Assembly (NCBI GenBank): GCA_036898135.1
Contig: CM072514.1
Location: 80,047,454-80,111,453, forward strand
Reading direction: 5' to 3'
Source: Oncomelania hupensis
Lineage: Eukaryota; Mollusca; Gastropoda; Littorinimorpha; Pomatiopsidae
DNA length: 64,000 nucleotides
Shown: piece after piece, positions 1-10,605 of the stretch
Layout: each line of letters begins with the position of its first letter
Numbering within the stretch: the first letter of the stretch is position 1
Made by a program: the position numbers and the translations under genes
Notes under the pieces: generated by a model
Seen by the model: only the letters and a program-made list of their open reading frames with translations
Database searches by the model: none
What the model was told of the DNA's origin: nothing

Positions 1-260
1 AGATTGTTATAGTTTGTATGGAACTGAAGTTCTTTACAATATCATTTTCAATATTATTTTGAATCTCTTTGGAAGACAGATTTAATTTAACTGATAGGGA
101 ATTAATATTTAATGCCCCTAATTTTGCAGCATGATCAGCCCAATCATTATATAGAAATCCGCAATGCGATGGAATCCAGCAAAAGGTCACTTCAGTACCA
201 CTAATTATCAATCCATGAATAACGTTATTAATCTCAAAAATAATCTCTTTTCGTTCACAG
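1..260 (-). mobile_element. LINE RNase H remnant
   Basis: The reverse strand encodes TEVTFCWIPSHCGFLYNDWA followed by DHAAKLGALNIN, the C-terminal RNase H1 motif (W-x-P-S-H-x-G) of a non-LTR retrotransposon. It is open to the window edge, so the element continues upstream. Confidence 0.75.
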
Positions 261-1125
261 GTAATAGGTAACAGGTTGTTCGCGTGTTTGTGTGCACGCT
301 GTGCGTGTGTGTGTATAGAGATTAATAACTATAGAAGAAGCACGAGTAATTCTGTAGAAGCTTTCAAGACAGCCCTGGAGAGACGCATGTTTTTCCAAAG
401 CCAGCAATGACACTAGATATCACATTATCAGCCACACGTACCGTGACGAAGGAATAATGTTAGCTAGCTAGCCTACAGATATAGAGGTCTCTGTCATGTT
501 TATATATATGCCAAATAAGGAAGAATTTTGTGTAAAACAGCCAACGTAACAAAGCAAACGTGTAATCGTGTAGAGCAAAGAACTACAACTCGGTGTCCGT
601 AATGATTTCCATTCATCGTTAACAGTATCGCACTGCCGTGTACTTCCTTGGTAACGGGGACAGTCTGCTATCAAGAGTTCTGATGCGACGAGTAGTCCTA
701 AGCAAGTACTCTTAGACAATAACAGTTGTCTGTCCACTACGCGTCACGTCGTAATTAGCGATTGTTTGGCCGCAGGTTTTTAGCCCAGACTTCTCTTATG
801 CGTAGCAGAAAAGGAACTCCTTCGTTTTACATAATAAACACACCACGCCGACTTTACTACTACAGAGGAACTCCATATCAGCACTGGAAACTCAATAAAT
901 GGGTAATCCCCGCCACAGGAAAAAGCCCTTGAGGTTTACTGTTACAAGGGAAAAGGACAATCGCAAAATCGTGTTTTTGAAAACAAAGGTTGAAACAGAG
1001 ACCGTGCTATTTTATTGATGACGGAAACCGTGGGTTATATCATTACCTTAGCGATACAATTATTTGACTGGGATTGAGGATAGTGATCGTGAACATACAG
1101 ATCATCAGCGATGAATGCTTGCTAG
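261..1125. other. Stretch with no supported gene
   Basis: Mixed-composition DNA with a short GTGT run near 300. I see no exon, RNA gene or complete repeat. Confidence 0.5.
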
Positions 1126-1164
1126 GGTAGATAAACGTCCCCGGACACTTGGCGTATAGGGGAC
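1126..1164 (+). repeat. SINE tail fragment (family B)
   Basis: GTAGATAAACGTCCCCGGAC ... GCGTATAGGGGAC. A short inverted repeat (GTCCCC/GGGGAC) is shared with 1676-1713, 6546-6582, 10697-10743 and 11461-11502. Confidence 0.6.
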
Positions 1165-1371
1165 AGAGAGAGACCCGGCCTTTAGCTGCGATACGGTGAC
1201 GTGTGCACTAGTCTAGTCTCCGCAGTTTACAGTGACCCAAACCACAGGTAACAGCAACAGCGATCCGTAGGGTAAGATCGGTTAGGCTTGAAGCTCTTAG
1301 TTTCCAATAAAGGGGGGTTTTCTTTATAATAAATAAAGTAATGGAAAAAAATTCAAATATTAATTAATAAT

Positions 1372-1566
1372 AATTTGTCCATTTGTATAGCGCAATAGCA
1401 CTTCGGGTGAAAGCATTTACAAGCTCAGGGAGCTTCTCAAAGCGCTGGTCACTAATATCCAACAACATGATTTGCCGAAGTTAGGGTTCGATCCTACGTC
1501 AACCGATACCCACGTAGGCCTACACAAAGTGTGCGACTTGAACCACTGAGCTATCCCTTCCGCCCA
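1372..1566 (-). mobile_element. tRNA-derived SINE with TATAGCGC tail
   Basis: On the reverse strand a tRNA-like head (GGGATAGCTCAGTGGTT and GGATCGAACCC) is followed by a body ending GCGCTATACAAA. It is related to 54880-55068. Confidence 0.7.
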
Positions 1567-1675
1567 CTACCGAAGATTATAGTCTGTGGGTTCGATCCCC
1601 GACGCCGCTGTTCTTCTCCCCTGTTCTCCCCGCCCCCGCCCATCCCGGGTGTCAAATAGGCCTATTTCGTTTCGT

Positions 1676-1713
1676 AGGTAGATTACCGTCCCCGGACACA
1701 GATGCGTATAGGG
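1676..1713 (+). repeat. SINE tail fragment (family B)
   Basis: GTAGATTACCGTCCCCGGAC ... GCGTATAGGGGAC, the same stem-loop tail as at 1126-1164. Confidence 0.6.
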
Positions 1714-2059
1714 GACTTAAGCCTATTTATCTTAGGTTTTAGATTTATCGGCACACCGAAGGCTTTCTCAGGGTACTCCAGGTCTCTCTCATTTCCTGAA
1801 AATGAGCCTGGGTCAAATTTTCAAACCTGTACACTAAATAGTATGATTAATGTATTTTATGCAGTCGTTCTAAATTTTTTTTTTTAATAAAGGGCTAATT
1901 CCATCCCAGCTTCTATAATTAGCAAGCTCCTTAGGTCGCCGCGCTTTGAGTTCGATTGGAGAAATAAATCGGGAGAATAGAATCGTTTTAGCATTATTGG
2001 CCAGAAGTTATGTTTTTATTTGAGTTTTTTTTTTTAAATTTTATTTGATTTTTGACACT

Positions 2060-2350
2060 TTATCGTTCCTTTTTATCGGGGACTTCTTGGCCGCCTCCCT
2101 TGGGGAAGGCGTAGACGCAGCCTGTTGCGCGCCTAAACCCAACATTAGATGAGTTGTTGAAATTTTGCTGGGGGAGCAAATCGGTGTACCCGGAGAAAAA
2201 TCCCCGAAACGTTGCCCGAGTCGAAAGGAAATAATGTTAGGAGAAACATAACGTCCCGATGCTAGATCGATCCCACACCTGTCATGCGCCATTGATTTCT
2301 GGCCTGTGGACAAGGCAAGTTAGTCCCACCTTAGCCCACTTGGCCACAAC
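2060..2350 (-). mobile_element. SINE family C (reverse)
   Basis: A 290-bp repeat with a tRNA-like head on the reverse strand (GTGGGCTAAGGTGGGACTAA and a GGGATCGATC box) and a body containing the complement of CCCGGAGAAAAATCCCC. Close relative at 5768-6050. Confidence 0.7.
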
Positions 2351-2386
2351 GATCAATACAAATTTCTCTTTTTTATCTGGCAATGT

Positions 2387-2491
2387 TGTATTGGGTTGTA
2401 TTGTATTGTATTGTATTGTATTGTATTGTACTGTATTGTATTGTATTGTATTGTATTGTATTGCATTGTATTGTACTGCATTGTATTGTAT
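2387..2491. repeat. (TTGTA)n pentanucleotide array
   Basis: About 20 units of TTGTA with a few C substitutions. A shorter array lies at 2610-2632. Confidence 0.9.
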
Positions 2492-3003
2492 TAATATGAC
2501 CAACAACTTCCGAGGAGAAGCCAACAGATGTAAAAATCAAACTTTCTAGCTAAATAGAAAATACTGTTTTTCAGGGAGATCAAGACAAATGTATCGCTTT
2601 TATCGGGCAGTATTGTATTGTATTGTATTGCATTAAAATTACAAATAACTTCAGAGAAGAAGCCAAGAGATGTAAAACATAAAAAAAGCTTTCTAGTTAA
2701 ATAGAAAATATTTCTTAATAAATATGGCGTAGGCGTTGTTTATCGCGCAAGCAGGGAAAATCTTATCCATTACCTATCTATTCATTATGCTGTGTTATAA
2801 ATCTGTTAGCTAGCACATGGAATAACAGCATGACTATAGCAAATTGGCATCCAGGCAACAACGGTTCTAAAAGACAAAAGGGAAAAGTAGGGTGGGTGGG
2901 GGGGAGGGTGAGATTTTATCCATTGCCTATCTATTCATTATTCTGTATTATAAATCCTGTAGCTAGAACATGAAACAACACCAGTATTCCTTTAGCAAAT
3001 TGG
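2492..3003. other. No gene; duplicated AT-rich segment
   Basis: Two partly similar stretches share motifs such as CCAACAACTTC/ACAAATAACTTC and TTATCCATTGCCTATC. No coding or RNA gene is seen. Confidence 0.4.
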
Positions 3004-4397
3004 CATACATACAATAAGCGCCTCTAAATGACAGACATGGCCATACAATTTCGCCTCTAAATAATAGACATTGCCATACAATAAGCACCTCTAAATGACA
3101 GACATAGCCATACAATAAGCATCTCTAAATGACAGACATAGCCATACAATAAGCATCTCTAAATGACAGACAAAGCCATACAATGTCGCCTATAACTGAC
3201 AGACATAGCCATACAACAAGCACCTCTAAATGACAGACATAGCCATACAATAAGCACCTCTAAATGACAGACATAGCCATACAACAAGCACCTCTAAATG
3301 ACAGACATAGCCATACAACAAGCACCTCTTAATGACAGACATAGCCATACAATGTCGCCTCTAAATGACAGACATAGCCATACAATGTGGCCTCTAAATG
3401 ACAGACATAGCCATACAATGTCGCCTCTAAATGACAGACATAGCCATACAATGTCGCCTCTAAATGACAGACATAGCCATACAATGTTGCCTCTAAATGA
3501 CAGACATAGCCATACAATAAGCACCTCTAACTGACAGACATAGCCATACAATGTTGCCTCTAAATGACAGACATAGCCATACAATAAGCACCTCTAACTG
3601 ACAGACACAGCCATACAATGTCGACTCTAAATGACAGACATAGCCATACAATAAGCACCTCTAAATGACAGACACAGCCATACAATGTCGACTCTAAATG
3701 ACAGACATAGCCATACAATGTTGCCTCTAAATGACAGACATAGCCATACAATGTCGCCTCTAAATGACAGACAGAGACATAAAATGTCGTCTCTAAATGA
3801 CAGACATAGCCATACAATGTCGCCTCTAAATGACAGACAGAGACATAAAATGTCGTCTCTAAATGACAGACACAGCCATACAATGTTGCCTCTAAATAAC
3901 AGACATAGCCATACAATAAGCACCTCTAAATAACAGACATAGCCATACAATAAGCGCCTCTAAATGACAGACATAGCCATACAATAAGCACCTCTAAATA
4001 ACAGACATAGCCATACAATAAGCACCTCTAAATAACAGACATAGCCATACAATAAGCACCTCTAAATAACAGACATAGCCATACAATAAGCACCTCTAAA
4101 TAACAGACATAGCCATACAATAAGCGCCTCTAAATGACAAACATAGCCATACAACAAGCACCTCTAAATAACAGACATAGCCATACTATAAGCACCTCTA
4201 AATGACAAACATAGCCATACAATAAGCACCTCTAAATAACAGACATAGCCATACAATAAGCACCTCTAAATAACAGACATAGCCATACAATAAGCGCCTC
4301 TAAATGACAAACATAGCCATACAACAAGCACCTCTAAATAACAGACATAGCCATACAATAAGCGCCTCTAAATGACAAACATAGCCATACAATAGCG
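3004..4397. repeat. 33-34 bp minisatellite, about 41 units
   Basis: The unit is CCTCTAAATGACAGACATAG then CCATACAATGTCG (33 bp) or CCATACAATAAGCA (34 bp). The 33-bp version dominates the middle and the 34-bp version both flanks. Because 33 is a multiple of three, the middle gives open frames on both strands, but these are by-products of the repeat. It has no spacers, so it is not a CRISPR array. Confidence 0.95.
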
Positions 4398-4603
4398 CCC
4401 CTGTTTGTCGCATGCGGTGTAGCAGTAGTTGTAGTTGTGGTGGCGGTGGACTAGAGTTGACAAAGATGACTCACGCTCGTTACGCCAGCAGGGCTATCAT
4501 ATAATCCTAGTTGATGTGTTATTATATCGACCCCATAGCTAGCTAGTATAAAGTTGCTGTCTACACCACCTCGTGTCCCAGCAATTAAAACACCATTTGC
4601 TGT

Positions 4604-4611
4604 TACTACTG

Positions 4612-4692
<81 letters not shown>

Positions 4693-4740
4693 TTACTACT
4701 ACTACTACTTCTATTGCTACTACTACTACAGTTACTACAG
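4604..4740. repeat. (CTA)n trinucleotide microsatellite
   Basis: More than 40 CTA/TAC units with few interruptions. Confidence 0.95.
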
Positions 4741-4763
4741 TACTGCTACTGCTGCTGCTGTCC

Positions 4764-5010
4764 CAACGCCGTAGCTCAAGTGGTAGAGCGTTCGCTTGGC
4801 ACACCGATGATTGAGGTTCGGATCCCGTGGTGGGCGAAATAAAAAACTGGCAATTTTTCACTGTCCATTTTAGCAGTATGATTGCTCTGGTGGTTCAGCG
4901 TTGATTCAGGTTCCTACCCCTTGTTCCCTGGGATGGTTGTCCCCGTCTGCCATATGTCTAATGGTGGGTGTAGACGTTAAACCTCCATTTTCATTCATGC
5001 TGCTACTGTT
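4764..5010 (+). mobile_element. tRNA-derived SINE (family D)
   Basis: The head is CCGTAGCTCAAGTGGTAGAG with B-like box GGTTCGGATCC. The body ends GTGTAGACGTTAAACCTCC and is followed by an ATTTTCATTCATG tail. The head resembles a tRNA but has a SINE body attached. Confidence 0.75.
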
Positions 5011-5033
5011 ATTACTGCTGCTGCTGCTGCTTC

Positions 5034-5212
5034 TATCCTATCCTATCCTATCCTATCCTATAACTCGAAAGTAGTTGGGGCACAACACATGATCATTTAA
5101 CCAGTATACGCCTGATGAGCATGTCATCGTGTTGTGATGGTCTGTCGGACTTCGTCGTTGGTGATGTGTTGGGTATAGGAAATGCCCAGAAGTCTTCTGT
5201 GCTGCTGCTTTT
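5034..5212 (-). mobile_element. LINE 3' end, truncated, reverse
   Basis: Starts with (TATCC)n and CGAAAGTAGTTGGGGCAC, then a segment matching the complement of the LINE at 35925-37433. An internal portion is deleted. Confidence 0.75.
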
Positions 5213-5767
5213 AGGCTGCTTCTTCTACAGCTATTATTATTGTAATATTGTAATAATCAAACACGTAAAGTGTTTGCGTATTTTTGAGCTGTATGGTTTT
5301 ATGAATAAGTATGCTATTTTTATATCTGAAAGCTACAGCGCTTATCAGTTAGGTATGGTTAAGGCTTTGAGTGGCGATGTCTTAGTTGCGTATGAAGTTA
5401 TGTTGGGTGACTTGGCTTGTTTGTCTTTAAATAACAAAACAATTAGACCGGGATTTTATCAATTTTATTAATTAGTAACTGTGTGTACATAATTATATTT
5501 AAGCTGACACTGTGTGAAAGATAAGTTGAATTCAGTTGTATGTGCATATTATTGTGGTTGTATTGTTATTTTATAGTGATAACTGTGTCATATCCTGCTT
5601 TTAGCGTTTAGTGTAAATAGGCGCATGCCTCATGCACTTTAAATGGAATAAAACAACAAACAACAATTACCACTACTGCTGCTGCTATTGCTGCTTCTAC
5701 TACTACTACTCCTGCTACTGCTGCCATTTTTGTTTCATTTTATTTGATTTCATAGTTTTTTTGTTGC
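5213..5767. other. AT-rich stretch, no supported gene
   Basis: Contains short CTG/CTA runs near 5680-5720. Open frames here are AT-rich and have no recognisable similarity. Confidence 0.4.
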
Positions 5768-6050
5768 AGTTTATTATCCCTTTCTATCGGGAAACTCTGG
5801 GCCGCCTCCCCCTGGGGAAGGCGTAGTCGCAGCCAGTGGCGCGCCCAAACCCAACCTACCTAACATTATTTGTGATTTTTTGAAATTTTTCTGGGGGAGT
5901 AAACCAGAGTACCCGGAGAAAACCCCGAGACGAAAGGAAATAATATTCGGAGAAACATAACGCCCAGATGCTGGATCGAACCCACACCTGTCAGGCGCCA
6001 TTGGTTTCTGGCTTGTTGATAAGGCAAGTTAGTCCCGCCTTAGCCCACTT
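5768..6050 (-). mobile_element. SINE family C (reverse)
   Basis: Near match of 2060-2350: CCGCCTCCCCCTGGGGAAGG, the CCCGGAGAAAACCCC body and a reverse B box (GGATCGAACCC). Its head end is interrupted by the family A SINE at 6055-6245. Confidence 0.75.
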
Positions 6051-6054
6051 AATG

Positions 6055-6245
6055 TGTAACTGTAGATTATAGTCACACGACACCGAAGCGTATAGGCGAC
6101 TACTGGTCACATTATTCTGACACCAGCGAACCAGTTGAAGGTAAGGGGAAAATAATATGGTCACACATTGGCCAATCCGGGATTCGAACCAGGTACCTTT
6201 CGGTTACTAGTAAGACGCTCTACCAGCTGAGCTACCCGGCCCCGT
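6055..6245 (-). mobile_element. tRNA-derived SINE (family A), reverse
   Basis: Reverse complement of the family A head and body, near full length: CTGTAGATTATAGTCACACG to GAGCTACCCGGCCCC. Confidence 0.85.
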
Positions 6246-6413
6246 TAGCCCCCCCCCCTTTTTTTTTTTAAATCAGTTTATAGTCCCCTCTCTTCCCGAT
6301 AAGGATTTGGCCACAACGCTAGTTTTTATACAGCGCGTTTTCATCTCAAGAGCTGCGCGAGGTGCTGACCACTACAGGGTCTTTGATCTTACTCGGGCCG
6401 CTGTTGTTGTTGT

Positions 6414-6525
6414 TTGTAGATTATAGTCACACGACACTTTCGCATATAGGTGACTACTGGACCGATTTATACTGACACCAGCGGGCCAGTTGTTGGTAAA
6501 GGGGAAAATAATATGATCTCGGGCC
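6414..6525 (-). mobile_element. SINE family A, head-truncated fragment
   Basis: Only the body and tail of family A remain (TGTAGATTATAGTCACACGA to AAAATAATATGATC). The tRNA-like head is missing. Confidence 0.8.
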
Positions 6526-6539
6526 GCCCTTCTTCTTCT

Positions 6540-6925
6540 TCTTGTATAGAGTAACGTCCCCGGACACATAGCGTATAGGGTACAAAACCGAGCCGCACAC
6601 TACTTTACTGAACTCTTTTATACCTTGGGGGGAGAAAGTATAAACATGCATGCGCGCGTTCCATCGCATGGACTTTAAAGATTCCAACACTGGTGTCCTA
6701 GACGGGCGAGTGCCGGCTACATAAAGACACCCAGCACGCACTAGGTGCCTTCTCCCCATCTCCGGTCGCCCAAGATTGTGCTCAGCCGTCTGAGCGTCAG
6801 ACTATGCGCCCAAAGCTTGCAAGTGGGCGCCTCGGGCGGCTTGAATGAGATGCTGCATCGGCCAGCGCCTTGAGCAGCTCTTGAGCTGGAAAAGCGCTAT
6901 ATAAAAACGATTAAATATTTATTTA
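6540..6925 (+). mobile_element. Composite SINE-like repeat with GCGCTATATAAA tail
   Basis: Begins with the family B stem-loop (6546-6582). It continues with CCTAGACGGGCGAGTGCCGG, seen in reverse at 22184-22440 and 42560-42720, and ends GAAAAGCGCTATATAAAAAC before a poly-A run. The boundaries of the components are uncertain. Confidence 0.55.
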
Positions 6926-7239
6926 AAAAAAAAAAAAAACTTTTACTAATGCATATTAGTACAAGGGCGGATTATGGTCTTGATGAGGGGGGAAGGAGGA
7001 TTCCTGGTTACGTTATATTAGATTTAGAGATCTTATAAGGGGAGATAGGACACTCAATCTTACGTCATATGTGGTTATTGTTCCTGACACCTTTCTATTC
7101 TTCTTGCAGCCTTATAGACAGTGCAATTTGATCATACGTTTTCTCCCAAACTACTGACCAGATTATTGTGAAACTTGGTGTTTAGGTGGGAAGTAATGAG
7201 TTCTATGTGAAAATAAGTTTTCATAATTTTACCTTTAGA

Positions 7240-7525
7240 CAATTTCCAGTGGATCAGCGCTAACAGCTGGATCATGGCCACTCTGCTAGAGAGGGGATTG
7301 TTGTCCAGCCAAGGTGTGCGAGACTACTTGGCCTACACCGCCAAAATCGGGGAAATGGCCACTAGGTATACCTTGACGTCCGTGCTACAATACGACGAAC
7401 AGTTTCGCGCCCACCAGGCTATCTACAACTTCAGGTGGGGCAGTGACTGCCCTCACCTCGCCCTCGTTGCGCTGCGGGAGCGAGCGCAGTCACACCATGA
7501 GACAGCGGGACGTCAGAAGCATCGC
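7240..7525 (+). mobile_element. Retroelement gag-like fragment
   Basis: After an AG acceptor-like site an open frame encodes DNFQWISANSWIMATLLERG, GVRDYLAYTAKIGEMATRYT, SVLQYDEQFRAHQAIYNFRW and GSDCPHLALVALRERA. This pattern recurs in invertebrate retroelement proteins as I know them. It is cut off by a SINE near 7525. It could instead be a single domesticated exon, but no partner exons are seen. Confidence 0.4.
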
Positions 7526-7810
7526 GCTTTTTCTTTAATGGAACTCAAAGCGCGGCGATCTGAAGAGATCGCTATAACAGAAGTCGGAATAAAAATCCAT
7601 TTTAATTTTTTTTTTACATTTTAGATTGAGTGCATCCAATACCGTTATTAAAGGGAGGGAGGAAACCGGAGCTCCCGGAGAAAATTCTCGTGGTCGTGAA
7701 AAGTCTCGTTCCTAGGTCATGCGAGTTTGTCCCACTTGGGGTTCGAACCCACGCCCTTCGGCGGAGGATCCTGAGCTTTACGTCCCATCGCTGTATCTTT
7801 AAGGACAAGT
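7525..7810 (-). mobile_element. SINE family E
   Basis: Contains AATGGAACTCAAAGCGCGGC, GATCTGAAGAGATCGCTAT and a GAAACCGGAGCTCCCGGAGA body with a reverse-strand B box. Related copies at 26450-26705 and 57650-57915. Confidence 0.65.
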
Positions 7811-8149
7811 TTTCTTGTAATGTTGCATCTGTATAGAGGGCGAGGCGACGATGTACTGTCGCCCTCAGTTAAGCGCCAGAGGCACCTGCGTAGTAGAGGA
7901 CGTTGCTGGGTGCCTGCACCCAGTTCTATAAAAACCTCCCGCTGCCGTGTGGTTTTACTTCCTATCTGCCTCAGGCCCTATGCCTAGCTTTATGTGGCTA
8001 TAAGTGTTGATTTGTTTTTCCCGGGGCCAGCTTGGGCTGGCCCGCCGGACCCTTTCGTTGTTTCCGCCCGGTGAGACCTGGTCCTCTGGGCGCACACATG
8101 ACCATTCTCTGGGCATAGTCTGCCCCTGTCCTCTGGACCTGGTCTGGAG
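7811..8149. other. GC-richer stretch with no supported gene
   Basis: Contains TTCTATAAAAACCTCCCGC and GGGGCCAGCTTGGGCTGGCC, a short inverted repeat. It could be part of an older element flanking the Harbinger insertion. Confidence 0.35.
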
Positions 8150-8614
8150 GATCTAATCATCACCGCTCGTTACCGTTCACCAGAAGTTGGCCCCCGTTAA
8201 GGCAACGCCGTATACGCTCAGCCACCGCTTATAGTCCCTCCTACCGCTCCGAAAGTTTTGAGCTGCACAAAATATTGCGAGCGGTGAGGAGTGGGCAATT
8301 TTCCGCTCCGGCAAAGTTCACCACCGCTCCAACAACGCCCAGTCAAAGTTTGGCACCGCTAGACGCAAGTTCGTGAACGCTTGGTTCCGCTAGGCCAACG
8401 CAGAAATCTTGAACGCTGGACCACCGCTGCTTCGCCAGCTTTGCCCGGGCGGTGATTAAATGTTGCACAAACTTTGGTGGAGCGGTTGTAAGCGTTTTAC
8501 GAGCGGACACGGGATTGCTGGAACGGTGTCTGGCGTTGAAGCAGCGATCCATTGCGGTGATGAACTTTGGTTTGGCGTTGATATGGAGGTGTCGGAGCGG
8601 GATCAGAATTTGGC

Positions 8615-8622
8615 TATAAATA
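8615..8622 (+). promoter_or_regulatory. Candidate TATA box of the Harbinger transposase
   Basis: TATAAATA in GC-rich DNA. It lies about 330 bp before the transposase ATG, or about 118 bp before it if the inserted SINE and its duplicated target are removed. Confidence 0.4.
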
Positions 8623-8647
8623 CGGGGAGAAATGGACCTGGAGCCCA

Positions 8648-8851
8648 GAGGGGCCGGGTAGCTCAGTTGGTAAGAGCGTCTTGCTAGTAACCGAAAGGTC
8701 GCTGGTTCGAATCCCGGATTGGTCAACGTGTGATCATATTATTTTACCCTTTACCAACAACTGGCCCGCTGGTGTCAGTATAAATCGGTCCAGTAGTCAC
8801 CTATATGCGAAAGTGTCGTGTGACTATAATCTACAAACAACAACAACAACA
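8648..8851 (+). mobile_element. tRNA-derived SINE (family A) inside the Harbinger element
   Basis: The head has A box TAGCTCAGTTGG and B box GGTTCGAATCC, followed by a unique body and an (AAC)n tail. It is flanked by the 12-bp target duplication ACCTGGAGCCCA at 8636-8647 and 8852-8863. It separates the TATA box from the transposase ATG. Confidence 0.9.
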
Positions 8852-8948
8852 ACCTGGAGCCCATTAAGGCATTTGGAATCGAGCTGCCGTTGAGTGCAGA
8901 CCTCATTTACATCGAATTTGCTCAAAGTTACAGTAAAACTGTACTACC

Positions 8949-10234
8949 ATGGATGCTGAGAGACTTGCTATGATTGGTGCACTAGTCCAGCAGCAGAATC
9001 AGAACCACCTCAGATTGCAACAAGCTGTTGACAGAAGGAGAAGAGAGAGAAGGAGAGACAGAGTTGTGTTGGTCAGACAGTGGATTCTGAGAAGGCCTGA
9101 ACATGGACTTATGACAAGCTGATGGTGGAGCTGAGGAATGAGGATCCACGGGCCTTCCAGCACTTCATGAGGATGCCACCAGCCATGTTTGATGAAGTTG
9201 TACAGAGGCTGACCTCCAGATTGACCAAGCAAGACACCAATTACCGAGCAAGCCTGGAACCTGGTCTCAAAGTGGCAATCACCCTACGGCACCTGGCCTC
9301 TGGTAACACCTACAGAAACATGCAATACGCCTGGAGGGTTCCCCACAACACCATCAGTGTAGTAGTCAGAGAAGTGGTAAAGGCCATCACTGAGGAGTAC
9401 ACAGATGAACTCGTGTTTTGCCCAACAACTGAACAAGGATGGAGAGACCTGGCTGACCAATGGTACCAGACATGGAACTTTCCCCACACAGTTGGTGTCA
9501 TTGATGGCAAGAACGTGGCCTGTAAAGCTCCTCGTAACTCTGGCTCAGAATTCTACAACTACAAAGGCTTTTACAGCGTGATCCTGTTTGCCATGGTGGA
9601 TGCTGACTACAAGTTCACCTACATTGACCTATCAGGCAATGGCTCATCCTCAGACGCTCAGATCTACAACGAAAGTGATCTCCATCGTGGGCTGGACCAG
9701 AACAGGATTCATGCCTTTCCTCAGCCAGATCCCCTACCCAATGACAATCAGGATGTGCCTTACTTCATCATCGGGGATGACGCCTTCTCACTGCGGACCT
9801 ACCTCATGAAGCCGTACAGCACCAGAAACCTCACCCACGAAGAGCGCATCTTCAACTATCGGCTATCCAGGGCAAGACGGGTCGTGGAGAATGCCTTCGG
9901 CATCCTGGCCAACAGGTTCCAGATTCTGCTCACCACCATGCAACATCACCATGAAACTGTCAGAACCATCGTGGAAGCTTGCTGCATCCTCCACAACCTG
10001 ATGCACACCCGCTTCCCAGTGGTCCAGAACAGACTTGTGGACCGTGCACAACCAGATGGGAACCTGCAGTCTGGAGCATGGAGAGAAGGACGGAACTTGG
10101 GGGACACTATCGTTGTGCAAGGCCCCAACACAGCCTCACGTAATGGGAAGAGGCAGCGAAACCTAGTCAAGCATTGGTGCAACTCCCCATCAGGATCAGT
10201 GGATTGGCAGGAGAGAATGGTGGCTATCAACTGA
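8949..10234 (+). pseudogene. PIF/Harbinger (HARBI1-like, DDE_Tnp_4) transposase with one-base frameshift
   Basis: Translation from the ATG at 8949 (context ACCATGG) gives MDAERLAMIGALVQQQNQN and reads through RQWILRRPEHGL. It then hits TGA at 9120-9122 because one base is missing near 9108-9112. The remaining 370 codons are open in the +2-shifted frame from 9122 to TGA. Counting from the Met at 9122, the DDE residues are D128 (VIDGKN), D219 (IIGDDAF) and E256 (RVVENAFGILANRF). The D219-E256 spacing fits the family. The catalytic core is intact, so the copy looks young. A protein starting at the second Met is conceivable but would lack the conserved N-terminus. No Myb/SANT companion gene is seen. 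Confidence 0.85.
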
Positions 10235-10605
10235 ACACTGTGCTGCTGCCTTTCCTTCTCCAGCCTTCCCCTTCTTTTGTCCACGTGGCATGATGATCCG
10301 TTCAGCTCCGTAGTCAAAAGCGGTATGCCGCTAAACCAACTTTAAACCCCCGCCGAGCCAACGCCCGCATGCGCAGAATGCCGCTCTATCAACGCTCGCG
10401 TCACCGCTAAGCCAACGCTCGCTACCGTTAAGCCAACGCTATAGCAACGCCGGCATCAGCGGTGCACCGCTAAGGCAACGCCCGTATTTTCGATTTTTTT
10501 CCCATTTTGTGCGCGGTGACGAGCGTTGTCGAAATTCGGTCCCCCCTCCCTACCGTTCAAGGAACGCTCCAACAAAGTGCGGGCGGTGTGACCGGGCCAT
10601 TACAC

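Larger units (their letters stand above)
8150..10605 (+). mobile_element. PIF/Harbinger-type DNA transposon (ends approximate)
   Basis: The transposase frame (8949-10234) is flanked on both sides by GC-rich DNA dense in short repeats of the type ACCGCT and CAACGC(T/C), at about 8155-8460 and 10320-10600. Such subterminal repeats are usual binding sites for DNA transposases. I could not fix exact terminal inverted repeats or a 3-bp target duplication, so the ends are estimates. A tRNA-SINE has inserted inside the element. Confidence 0.65.

Noticed and set aside
3298..3950. Repetitive protein from the minisatellite (both strands open)
   Set aside because: The open frames follow from a 33-bp unit without stops. 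They exist on both strands and break where 34-bp units start.
3004..4397. CRISPR-like array of about 33-bp repeats
   Set aside because: Units are directly tandem with no unique spacers, and the DNA is eukaryotic.
8650..8725. tRNA gene (also at 4766, 16761, 22380, 54960)
   Set aside because: A and B boxes are present, but each head is joined to a dispersed SINE body and tail, several have target duplications, and the cloverleaf stems are poor.
9000..10317. Minus-strand genes opposite the Harbinger transposase
   Set aside because: They are antisense shadows of a strongly recognised plus-strand transposase.
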